A stretch of 64,000 bases of DNA, taken from the NCBI GenBank assembly GCA_008711295.1, contig VUYV01000015.1, positions 1,383,054-1,447,053 of the forward strand, written 5' to 3'. Position numbers and translations under genes: made by a program. This document shows positions 54,101 to 64,000 of the stretch, piece by piece (the stretch's first letter is position 1; each line of letters begins with the position of its first letter). The notes beneath the pieces were generated by a model that worked only from the letters and a program-made list of their open reading frames with translations, had not been told where the DNA came from and searched no databases. Source of the DNA: Anarhynchus alexandrinus. Taxonomy: Eukaryota; Chordata; Aves; Charadriiformes; Charadriidae.

Positions 54101-56788
54101 TACTCTGTGCTTTTACTTCAACTTCAGTGGCTGGCTGGCTGCCTCAGAAGTGGAGACTCCACTCCTGCGCAGTCTACAGAAGCTGAAATTCTCTTGCATC
54201 CATACTGTACAGTGGATGTGAGCAGATCAGAAGGTGGAGGTGCTCTGTGTCTGCTCCCAGTGTGTTTGTTAAACTGATCAGTGGTGGTTTAGTCAACCAG
54301 AGAACTGGCATCTTTGGCTGCTGCTCAATGTTACAACCAAAGATTTCACTGGGGGCAAAAACAGGAGGGTGCATCACTGACTTTCTGCTGACTTGATCCC
54401 ATTTAAAGGCTTTCTCTACAGACTTTTTTTGTCCTTTGCATATTTGGTGGATTATGAATAAACTATGCTATAGTAGAGGTATGAGCTAAACTCTAACCCT
54501 GTGCTCAAAAGGCAAAAGTTATTATAATGAGCTTTGGCCAGCTGTAATGCCAAAGGCTGGCTATGCTCAGAGGTGAGCTGGCAGTGGAGTGTTTGAGCAA
54601 TGGAAACCTTGAGGTTGTGCTCCATCGTGCCATATGCTTATGTGACTGCAGATTACTTGCTCCCAGAGCTTGTGAAACTGCTGGTCATCCCTCTTCAGAG
54701 GAAATGTGAAGATGGCGTGGGGAAGAACCAGTTTCCTCAGTGGTTGGTCACTCTCCCCCTCATCACTCAAGGTTACCAATGCACTTGTCTCTGTTTTCAT
54801 GACTGACAATGACTAGTGTGCTTTACAGCTGCCACCAGCCACCTCCACCTGCTTCCCGCTGGCATGATGGACTGAAAGGGCCTTCTCTGCAGCTCCCTCC
54901 ACTTGGTTGGTTGTTGAATCAGCACGAGCTGTACCTGCAGGGGTGTAACAGCCCAGCTGGAATTTACAGCTTCAGTTGGCTGCTCTGGGCTTCTCTCAGT
55001 GCAGGTGTGATAGTGGGACCATTACGAAAAGGTCTGGATAAGTAATTTCTAATGGGCTCTGTCACTCCTGTTCAAAATGCTGTGTCTCCATTCTCAGCCT
55101 CTCATCCCAGCCTCCCTCCCATCTTGCCACCCTCTACCCCTCAGGACTCGAGTGAGTTCCCTGTCCTCTCACCACTTACTAGTTCTACAAAGCCCAGGGG
55201 TACCTGTTGAAGCCCTACCGCCCTTTACTGGCTTAGGCAGTGGCTTGCTGATGTGGGGCCTTGCTCACAGTCTGCCTATTCGTTAGACTCAGCCCTGGAT
55301 ATCCCTGGACTATTATCCCCCTTTCGGTCTGAAAGGCTTTGCTCCGAACTCATACCTGCTCCATGAAGGAGCTGATTCCTGTACTGCCGGCTGTTTCAAT
55401 TTGGTGGCTTTTATTTTTCTTGTTTATTCTGGGGTTCACTGCATATATACAAAATCCTACTGACTTTCTCAACTCTCCTGAATGTGGCACAGAGGCCCAC
55501 CCTTTGAGGCATCAGAATTATTTGTCTACTTCCAAGGTGCACAGAAAGAAGAATCTATTATGCAAACAAGTTTTAGGGAGGAAAAGCAGCTGCATACACA
55601 CAAGTAGAAAGGTATCTCTGGGTAGAATAGGTGAGGGAGCTGTTTTAAGAATTTTAAACAGTAACTGAGTTTTTTGGTTTCTTTTTTTAAAATTGCTTTA
55701 ACGGGAAGTTTGTCTATGTTCTAATCCACAGAAAGTTGCAATGTAAACTGGGGTTTTCTGTTCATCAATGCAAAATGTGCCTCTCAACTATAATGCAAAA
55801 GTCAGTCTCTGTCTCTCTCTGTTTGCAATGGAAGAAGTTTATCTGAAGACTGATTTAACATATTTCTTGCTCTTACATGTCATCATCCACACAACAGTCG
55901 TTGCTGTTTTTTCCCAAGCACCATACAGCACTATTCCTATTTAAAAGCAAAATGGGGATTGCATTGAGCAGTGGAACCTGCTGAACTGCCTTGGTTTGAG
56001 AGAGAGACTGGAGAGAAGACTCCAGGTTCCACGCGTTTTAAATAAAACTTTAAACCAATGCAGCTGCTCTCTCACATCAGCACCACTTCCTACCTTTCCC
56101 TCCATTTAGATGGGAATTTAATGGTAAACCCAGCAATACGAGATCCAGTTGACATGGTTGCAGGTGGAACATGGAGTTTTTGAAATTTGAGGATTGAGAT
56201 TTCGCTTGTGGAAGAACTCGGTGTGGGTGCCAGAGCTTGGATCTCAGATTATAGCTCTTCTGCCAGCTTGCTAAATGCAATCAAGTACCCTGGACTCCGT
56301 GGTAGAAGAGCTGTGAAGGTGTAGGCTGGAACCAATCATTTTAGGTCATCTGTGTGTTGCTTGACTACACGGACAATGTAACAGTGATTTTTACAGGTTG
56401 CTTTCCATGTGTCAGTCACAAATAACTCTTAATTTGCCATTTGGGGGAAAACTGTTAATAGATACATTTCCAGATTGAATTAGCCTAATTTTCCATCTTG
56501 CATTAACCGGGTTACTGTGTTCACATGCCAGAAAGATGTTGCTCTTTGAAAAAGCATGTTGGTGTATGTGGCAATGACCCATGCACTTTTTAAATACCTA
56601 GGTCTGTCCATTCTCACCTGAGTATCGTTAACCATGCTGTAGTCTGACAAATGGATCTTTTACTACTGCCCTGTTATATAGGTAATTGTAATTAACTGCA
56701 GTTTGTTTTTTTTTCCACTACTTGAAGTTGTGTGATCTGAAAACTGGTGAACAAAAAGTATTTGTGCATCTTACTATGGGTATCTCTA

Positions 56789-56794
56789 AATAAA
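56789..56794 (+). terminator. candidate distal polyadenylation signal (AATAAA)
   Basis: AATAAA followed after about 15 bases by a strong GU-rich element (TAGTGTGTTGGCTTGGCTGG). By layout this is the best-formed poly(A) site in the downstream region. If used by DCAF12 the 3' UTR would be about 7.7 kb. Confidence 0.4.
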
Positions 56795-56815
56795 ATGTAT
56801 TTGTATAGTGTGTTG

Positions 56816-59180
56816 GCTTGGCTGGTGGTTTCCTTTATTTGCTAATTACCCCACTGCAAGTAAATCCAGGGCAGTTTGAGAGCAAGTGCGCTTGGGTTTC
56901 TCCTTGTAACAGTCCAGCCTCTGTGTTGACATGACTGATTCAAAAGAAATAAAGTGAATTGTTGTTTTTCCTTCATTAGTGAGTGGATTGATATCCCAAG
57001 GGCAGGTTTTCAGCTTACTCCTTTTTTTCATAGCTTAAACATCAGTCCTGTTCTCTGTACAGCTGCAGTAACACTGTTGCTTCTACAGAAGATGTAACTA
57101 ATGGCAGAGTTGGGACTGTTAGATTCTTCAAAGCATCTCCTTCCTGTTATCTTCTTCTGGTACCTCATTTGTTCTTTCAACCACTTTATTCTTCTAAGAA
57201 GAAAATACCTCTAAGAAGTGTTGGACAGCACAGATACCTATGGGTAGACAGTTGAGTATAGGACTAAGGGTTTCAGGAAGACCTTACTTACCAAAACTGC
57301 ATCTGTAGCACTAAATATTCCACCATATTTTCATTGCATGGGAGAGCAAGGCCTCTGTCCAGCTGTCCTGTTTTCCTGCCTCCTTCCTTGCCTAGAATTG
57401 GGAAGGTTATTTTTTGGTGAGGAAGAATGTCCTTAAGAGATCTAAGCTTTATGTTGGAGGTTAAAATCATGTGCCTAAAAGCAGCTCCTGCATCCCCATC
57501 TTCCCCGCACTTAGCCTCACCCTCAGGTGCTAGTTTCCATGGTCGTGGACAAACTGCAGCTTTGTATGCAAGTTATGGAAGACTGTGTCTCCAGCTGCAC
57601 TACCTCTGCTCCCTGTAGTACTGCAGTAGGCGTTACTGATGCTTGTGGATGCTGGAAGAGGAGAATCTAAAAGGCATGTGAATACTATACTTGTCACTCT
57701 ACTGAGCCTGATACCAAAACTGAGAGCTGAGATATAAAAAAAAAAAAAAATCCCTGGCCCTGGAGACATGCAGGGGATGATGGGTGAGATGTGGGATAAG
57801 GCTAGAAGGTAGCGGTAGCAGTACAACCTGCAGCTTCTGGCTTGCCTCCTGTCAGCCATGGATTTGGATGAGCTTGTGCCAGCCCCTCAGTGTGGAAGCT
57901 GGAGCTGAACTCGTGAGCTGTGCTCTGTTCCTACATGGTCATGCTTGCTGCTGCTCCTCCTTAACATAGAACAGGTCCCCTGCCAGGCTGATGCTTTTGT
58001 TTCCACCCCTAAGCCTCATAAGAAAGTGAGAGGAGGGTGAAGGGACAGTTACTTTAAGCTATATAAAGGGCTCTGGCGATGAGGGTTTCTAACTCCCCAG
58101 CTGCATCAGATGCTCCACCATCCAGGTGGTGTGGGACCTGTCAGCTGATGTGCAGGACCAAAAAGATTGGGGATGGCTGAAGACATCAGGAAGTACCAAG
58201 ACAGTCAGTACTCATCGAGCTCCTCCTAGGTGGGTGTCCATCTTAAATCTCAGCAATAAAGAGTCCAAATCCCCCCAACAGCTAATTCTAGCATTCACCT
58301 ATTTTGTCCCATCATCTGTCTTGCAGGTCCCCTTGCTTTCCCATTCACTGTGCAGATGAAGCAGTTTGTGACCTTCTGTGGGGCAGCTCATCTATTTTTG
58401 TTGGAAGGGATTTTTAACTGTTTCATGGCCAAGGTCTTCACTCCTTATACTGAACAGTCCAGGTTCCCTCAGTGCTTTCTCACTGGCTGTGCTTGGCATG
58501 TGTGTGCGTGGCCATCGTCATTTCTGGCTGTGCAACCAAGATGAGATCCATTGCGCTCCTTGGCCTGGAGCCTGCAGCAGGTCTACGCTGCTATCCACTG
58601 TGCTTTTACTGTATGCTACAGACACGGTGGCAGTGCACATTATCCCTTTCAACACTCAATCTGCTGCCTGCCTCCAACTCCCGGCCCAGCTGCTGCAGGT
58701 TTGCTTGGCTGTCATCGCTTCCATTCTTGGGTGTATTTTGTTTCTGATCTTTGTGACTTGGGATCTCAGCTCTTGCCAGCTGGTGGCACCGCTGCTGCAG
58801 AACAAGAAAGCCAAACTGAGATAGCACTGAGGGAATAGTTTCATACTGGTTCTGTTCATTCTTCCTAGCCATATTTTCCCTGTTATCTTGGTGCACATAC
58901 AGTAGGCTGCTGATGTTGTACTTTGAGTGCATTTAGTTTTGGGGAAAGCTTTTAGTTCTGCAGCCTGGGCTGCTCAAATCTGCTTAGGGGAAAGGAAACA
59001 TCCAGCACTTTAATGTTCTGCACAGAGCAATAGAAAGTGACTGCAGGGAAAAGTCTGGCTCATGTGACATGGATTTCCCTGTCACCTTTCTTTCTCAACT
59101 TACTGACATCCTCTTGGAATAAGACATGGTCAGAGAGGTCAAGTCATATCTTCAAATGCTGGGTTCCTGTACTCTCTGAA
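56816..59180. other. intergenic sequence, no gene seen
   Basis: The longest open frame here (58378-58824, plus) has no recognisable family, splice signals or composition bias, and overlaps other frames of similar size. A homopolymer A run lies near 57737. I see nothing else to annotate. Confidence 0.55.
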
Positions 59181-60500
59181 TAACAGAAGAGCTGAGGTTG
59201 AAGGGGACCTTTGGAGACCACCTAGTCCAACCCCCTGCTCAAAGCAGGGTCAAGTAGGGCAAGGTGCTCAGGACAATGTCCAGTCAGGTTTTCAGTATCT
59301 CCAGGGACAGAGACTCCACAACCTCTCTGGGCAACCTGTGCCCATGTTTGACCCCGTTCACAGAAAAAAAAATTCTGTTTAAATGCAATTTTCTAGTTTT
59401 CAGTTTCTGCATTGTCACTGGGCACAACTCGGAAGTCTGGCTTCATCTTCTTTCATCACTGCCATGAGGTAAGGGACTGATAAGATCACCCTGAGCCTTC
59501 TCTTCTCCCAGCTCTCTCAGCCTGTACCTGCATGTCAGGTACTTCAGTCCCTTAATGAACTCTGTCACCCTTCACTGGACTCCATCCCATATGCCCATGT
59601 CTTTCTTGTATTGTGGATCCCAGTAGTGGACACTACACTCTGGATGTGTCTCACCAGTGCTGCACTGGTGAGAGGAGGGGAAGGATCACATCCCTCGGAT
59701 CTGCTGGTAGCACTCTTCCTAATGCAGCCCAGGATGTTGTTGGCCTTTGATACAAGGGCACATGGCTGGCTCATGTTCCACTCGTCCACCAGGACTTCCA
59801 GGTCCTTCTCTGCCGAGCTGCTTTCCAGATGGTTGGACCCAGCCCACACTGGTGTATGGGGTTATGCCTTCCTGGGTGCATAACTTCACATTTCCCTTTA
59901 TTGAATTTCATGAGATTCCTGTTGGCCAATTTCTCCAGCCTATTAAGGTCCCTCTGAATGGCACCATAACCATCTGGTGCATCCACCACTCCTCCCAGTT
60001 TTGTGCCACCTGTGAACTGGCTGAAGCTGCACTCTGTCCTGCTGTTCTAGTCATTAATGAAGATATTCAACAGTATTTGCCTCAGGACCTAGGGTACACC
60101 ACCAGCTACTGACCTCCAGCTGGACTTTGTGCCACTGACCACAACCCCTTGAATCCAGCAGTTCCGCCTGTTTTCAGTCTGCCTCACTGTCCATATACTT
60201 TGTATTTGTCTACAAGGCTGTTACAGGAAACACTGTCAAAATCTTTGCTAAAGTCCAAGTGAACAACGTCCCCTCCTCTCCCAAGACAGTCATTTCATCG
60301 TAGAAGGTGATCAGGTTGGTCAGACATGACTTCCGTGGTGTAAATCCATGCCGACTACTCCCAATCACCTTCTTGTCCTCAGTGTTTGGAAATTGATTTC
60401 AGTAGTAGTTGCTTTATCACCTTTGCAGGGACTGAGAGGAGACCGACCAGCCTGTAGTTCCAAACATCTCTCAGGCTCACTGATTTGTTCCTGCCATTGC
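59181..60500 (-). mobile_element. CR1 LINE, long truncated copy, broken frames
   Basis: The plus strand begins with the CR1 3' end 'gaggttgaaggggacctttg' and 'ccaaccccctgctcaaagca'. It continues through the ORF2 region: the minus strand encodes RQRRTWKSWW and LEKLANRNLMKFNKGKCEV in different frames. It then runs into more 5' ORF2 sequence near 60200-60470, recognisable as 'tctttgctaaagtccaagtg' and the following block. Many stops and small indels show an old copy. The right end is approximate. Confidence 0.9.
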
Positions 60501-60710
60501 CAGTTGCTGCATCTACAAACAGCCCTTTTATAATTTAAAGCAGATGACTGACATTTAACCAGAGTTGGCAAATATCCTTGGAGATGCTATTCAAAACATT
60601 CTTCTAAAATGTATCATAGGATAAAGATGCTTGTAGTTTATCCTAAGATGAAGTTTGGGGGAAAACAGCAAATGGTGCAACATCCAGCTTCCACTTTACA
60701 ACACTATTAC

Positions 60711-60716
60711 TTTATT
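60711..60716 (-). terminator. candidate minus-strand polyadenylation signal
   Basis: Minus strand AATAAA followed by a TAGTGTTGT-type GU stretch. It could end the hypothetical minus-strand transcript whose last exon would begin at 61929. Confidence 0.25.
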
Positions 60717-61076
60717 ACCAATCAATTGCAGGAACATTTACATTATCTGGAGTAAGGGAGGGTTGAGATTCCACTAGACCCATTAAAACCCAGCTGATAA
60801 AGGCAGATGCTCTGTAAGCACTGCAAGAATCACTGTACAACATGGTGCAAGGATGTGTAAAAGTTTCTAGCAGGGCTTGAGGGTGTTGATGCAGCCCAGT
60901 AACTGAATTAGCTTTGCATTTATGGGACACTGCAGCTGCGCTAATCAGCCATCCCAGAATGAACTAGCTCTGCATGTAAACAACTGGTGTCTCTGGTTGA
61001 TAAACTTATTGTCTGTAACTTAAAATTAGAAAAGGAAAAGATAAAACAAATTTCACTACATTTATTCTGGTATAAG

Positions 61077-61095
61077 CTGGTATAAGCTATACCAG
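61077..61095. repeat. small perfect inverted repeat
   Basis: CTGGTATA, three-base loop AGC, TATACCAG. An extra direct copy of CTGGTATAAG precedes it at 61067-61076. Confidence 0.7.
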
Positions 61096-61392
61096 CAAAA
61101 GGATTTTTTTGCTTCCAAGAACTTTCAACATCTTAAAGAACAAATCCTAGCAATCACATTGGCCCACTTGTAGACAGTTTTAAAAGCACTAACAGGTGAT
61201 TATAAAAGTAGAAGTGTTCCAAAAATACCTGCTTGTTCTACTAAGAATCAGGATGCTCTAGCAGTGTCACAGTGGGACAAAAGAAATGGCTGGTTGTTAG
61301 CTTATGGACTGATTAATGTGAAGTAACATTTGACAGTGAGAAATGGTTTTCTGTCACCAGGTCTAAGATGTCTACACCCAAGAGCTCACAGA

Positions 61393-61445
61393 AGCATAGA
61401 ATGGTGTCAGAAGGGACCTTCAATGATCATCTAGTCCAACCCCCC
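61393..61445 (-). mobile_element. short CR1 3'-end remnant
   Basis: 'catagaatggtgtcagaagg' and 'gatcatctagtccaaccccc' match only the last 50 bases or so of a CR1 element read in reverse complement. Confidence 0.75.
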
Positions 61446-61902
61446 CCACCACCCAAGTTCTTCAAGAGCTGGCCAGGGAAACTTCTGGCTTCATGGAGAT
61501 AATTTTAATCTTTGGAAATTTTAAGAGGCTGGAAGCATGCCACTGTTTGAGCAAGGCACAGAGGGGTGACCAGATACCTGCAAACCACTTTCCTTGATGT
61601 CACAGGCACAATAATGGAAAACTGGTAAGGGACTTGATTAATAAAAAATTCAAGGCTAGATATACAATTAATGCCAGGCAACAAGGTTGTGTGGAAAATA
61701 AGTCTGTTTAACAAAAGTCTGTTTTATTCTTACAGATTGTCTGATAAAGGTTAACAGTGGGCACGGCACAGAATTAAACCAGCAAGTATGACAGAACAAA
61801 CTCAGCTCTCACTATTAGCAGAGCATGCACTACACAGATCAACAATGCCAGCATCCTCCCTGAAACAGTTTATAGCAAGGTTCTGCAGGATCAGTATCAG
61901 GC

Positions 61903-61929
61903 TCAGATACGTTTAACCATCTCAGCAAT
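61903..61929 (-). CDS. possible terminal coding exon of an unidentified minus-strand gene
   Basis: On the minus strand a good acceptor (TTTGTATTTATTTGCAG) ends at 61930 and is followed by eight codons, IAEMVKRI, and TGA at 61905-61903. I do not recognise the protein and found no convincing upstream exon in the rest of the window. The splice acceptor quality and the downstream poly(A) signal at 60711 are the only support. It may well be chance. Confidence 0.15.
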   Translation of the reverse strand: MAEMVKRI

Positions 61930-64000
61930 CTGCAAATAAATACAAAGTCACTGCAGAGAAAATGTTTTGTGAAAAAGGTTGGAGGAACAGAAAATAACAA
62001 CAGGGTTAAGGTGATTGTACAGAGCAATTTCAGATTGTGGTCACATGAAAATGCATCACCTTTTTCATACAGCCAAATTACAAGGTGGCAAAACTTGGAC
62101 GAAGGGCTGCAGGGGGCACCTACAGAAGAGGGTCTGTCTCCAGGCACGCACTGACTGTAAAGGATGATCAAGCAGTCCAACATGAATTCCCAGGATGATG
62201 CTGAGACATAAGGGACTAATGCAGCCCATGGATGTTAGGAATTTTAATGACGTGGGCTGTATGAAGGCTAGACACAATGATATCATTACCCTTCCTGCCT
62301 TCAATGCCATGAATCAATGAGTGGCACCTATACCAGAAGGGCTTGCTTCCACAACTGAAATGGCAACCCTTTCAAGTACAAATGTTGCTGAAGCCTTGCT
62401 TCTGCATGCGTATTAACACAATTAAGGCATTGGATCCCGTTTCTAGACAGCATCTTTATGAGTTTCACCCCAAGTCTAAATGCAGCAGCAATCCCTGGTA
62501 CACCCATCCAAGGGCAACAGCTCTTGAGAAAACCCCACTTCGCATCCCAGATTTTCAATTGTTCCAGCATAACTAGACAGAATTCCTAACTCCCTGCAAA
62601 CTCAACTCAAACCTGAAAGTCAAGATCAGTTTCTTCTCAAAGAGCCTCTCCCTTACAGAGTCTGGGTACAACTGGATTATGTTGTCTCTCTGAGGCTACT
62701 GAAGTATGTTTCGAAGCAAGGTAGTGCTGTTGAAGCAGGTGTTGGGTGAAGGCTGTAAGAACAGCTTGCAGAGAAGACCAGTATTTTTATTAGACCAAGG
62801 GGTGTAACTGGGGGAAAAACAGGCACAAGGAAAATAAAACTTCCGACTGAATTGTGAAAAACTGCTCTGAACTTCAGTTCAGTTAGATTAATTGTCCAGT
62901 GAGTCTGAAGGGCAAGGGCTGGTTGTCTGGAAAGCAGAAGACAGCATTAGCAAGGGAGAAGATACGCTGCAGCCCGAGTCTGTGAAGAATAGAAGGTTTT
63001 CATTTCTTGTCTGCAACACAGAAGTAGAGCAGACTTCTGAACCAGGAACAGGGTGATACTCTTAACACAAGTGGTTTCCCCCCACTCCCAAATGTGACTG
63101 GCAAGTGGAACGCAGAAGCACCAGAACGGTGGTTTCCAGCCTGTGGTACGTGGACTACAGGATATTTAAGAAATCTGCACTAGATGACTGAGAAAAACGA
63201 TTCTGAAGTAAGCTTAGACATACAGTCTGGCAGGATTTGCACCTGCACTGGATTATTCTTTAGTAGTTGGAAAACTGAAAAGGTCGCAAATCCTTCTAAC
63301 AGCAGATAAAAGTCCTGACACAGGCAGTTGGTCGAATTTGCCTGCCAGGCGTGGTCAAGCCTTTGCTGTGTTTAATGCAGGGTCTCTTCTCCACACCTGA
63401 CGTACTGAGTATTTGGAGTAAGGCCCTGTGTCCCTGAGCCTCCATCTATTTGTTCCTTTAGCTCTCCTCTGGAAGCTTTGGCAGTGAAAGATGCCATTTT
63501 CTCATTTATATTTACTGCATGTACAGCAGAGAAGAGTATACAATGCTTTTGTCCTGGTATCCTTGTTGAATTTTCTCCTATTCCAAATGGTCCGGGGCTG
63601 GATTCTGTGTGATATTTGGAGACAAACTCCAGCTGGCACCACACCATCTGACTACAGCATCCCAAGAGCTCTCAGCCTTTGTTGTTGCACGCTGCACATC
63701 AAATATCCATCTTGATTAGCAAAGGATTGCCAAGTCATGATGAAAGAATGCTAATAATACTGATTAAATCTGCACAGATTATGGAGCCGCAGACATGTTT
63801 GTCACAAAGTGTGTGAAACTTTGTTTAGAGCTATAATTAATTTCCTCCCCCTAGCAGTACTAAAACAAAATATCAACAGCTGCCTCAAGAAAATCAACAC
63901 TACCTGTGCACTGTTTGGTCTGAGTTTCAATTTAGCTCAAAAGGACCCTCTATGTTACTGCAGAAAGATGGGAACAGGGACGTCTTGCTGCTCCTGAGCA

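Larger units (their letters stand above)
49145..56815 (+). other. DCAF12: DCAF12 3' UTR and downstream flank (end unresolved)
   Basis: After the stop codon at 49142 there is no further recognisable coding sequence up to about 56.8 kb and no recognised mobile element. Candidate polyadenylation signals occur at 49568 (ATTAAA), 50160, 51180, 54065, 56041 and 56789 (AATAAA). The real 3' UTR may end at any of these. The stretch is AT-rich, with many short open frames of no evident meaning. Confidence 0.5.
60501..64000. other. intergenic sequence with one CR1 remnant and a weak candidate exon
   Basis: Mostly unique-looking AT-rich sequence. It includes a short CR1 remnant at about 61393-61445, a small perfect hairpin at 61077-61095, and a possible minus-strand terminal exon near 61.9 kb, given separately. 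The open frames near 63.4-63.7 kb have no recognisable homology. Confidence 0.5.

Noticed and set aside
58378..58824. 148-codon plus-strand frame with a hydrophobic stretch
   Set aside because: Overlaps two other plus-strand frames of about 90 codons in different phases; no signal of codon bias, splicing or family membership.
61839..62310. Minus-strand open frames, including one following an apparent acceptor near 62358
   Set aside because: The acceptor-to-stop frame of about 45 codons reads smoothly but matches nothing I know and does not connect convincingly with the candidate exon at 61929.
63372..63997. Open frames at the right edge as possible UBAP2 exons
   Set aside because: Translations do not resemble UBAP2 (no UBA or RG-rich region). 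UBAP2 may lie beyond the window.

Overview
This is vertebrate nuclear DNA, almost certainly from a bird. Genes are split by GT-AG introns. The dispersed repeats are CR1 LINEs, whose 3' ends carry the typical short repeat (ATTCTATG-like), and avian-type retroviral LTRs. No bacterial, phage or CRISPR feature is visible. The gene pair is UBAP1 and DCAF12, which in human lie on 9p13. That region corresponds to the avian Z chromosome, so a Z (or possibly W gametolog) origin is likely, but this is inference.

Layout: (1) Positions 1-20.3 kb hold the 5' part of UBAP1 on the minus strand. Its first coding exon (start codon at 1203) is at 1170-1210, followed by a roughly 19 kb first intron with three CR1 fragments, and a probable non-coding exon 1 ending at 20192. 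(2) Positions 19.8-22.1 kb are a CpG-rich block holding the divergent promoters of UBAP1 (minus) and DCAF12 (plus). CTCF-, RFX- and YY1-like motifs lie inside it. (3) Positions 21.68-49.14 kb hold DCAF12 complete on the plus strand. Nine coding exons, read here base by base, join without a frame break into 456 codons. (4) Introns 2 and 4 are rich in mobile DNA: a nested LTR/CR1/class I ERV cluster at 25.4-28.5 kb, and LTR, CR1, solo LTR and CR1 at 35.9-41.3 kb. (5) Positions 49.1-56.8 kb are the 3' UTR and downstream flank of DCAF12, with several candidate polyadenylation signals. (6) Positions 56.8-64 kb look intergenic, with one long and one short CR1 fragment and a weak candidate terminal exon on the minus strand.

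Functionally, UBAP1 is an ESCRT-I subunit for endosomal sorting of ubiquitinated cargo. DCAF12 is a WD40 substrate receptor of the CUL4-DDB1 ubiquitin ligase. They share a promoter region but are not known to act in one complex. I found no undescribed multi-gene system. The most notable points are the tight head-to-head promoter, the overlapping upstream ORF at the DCAF12 start, and the paired class I LTRs with structural differences between copies.
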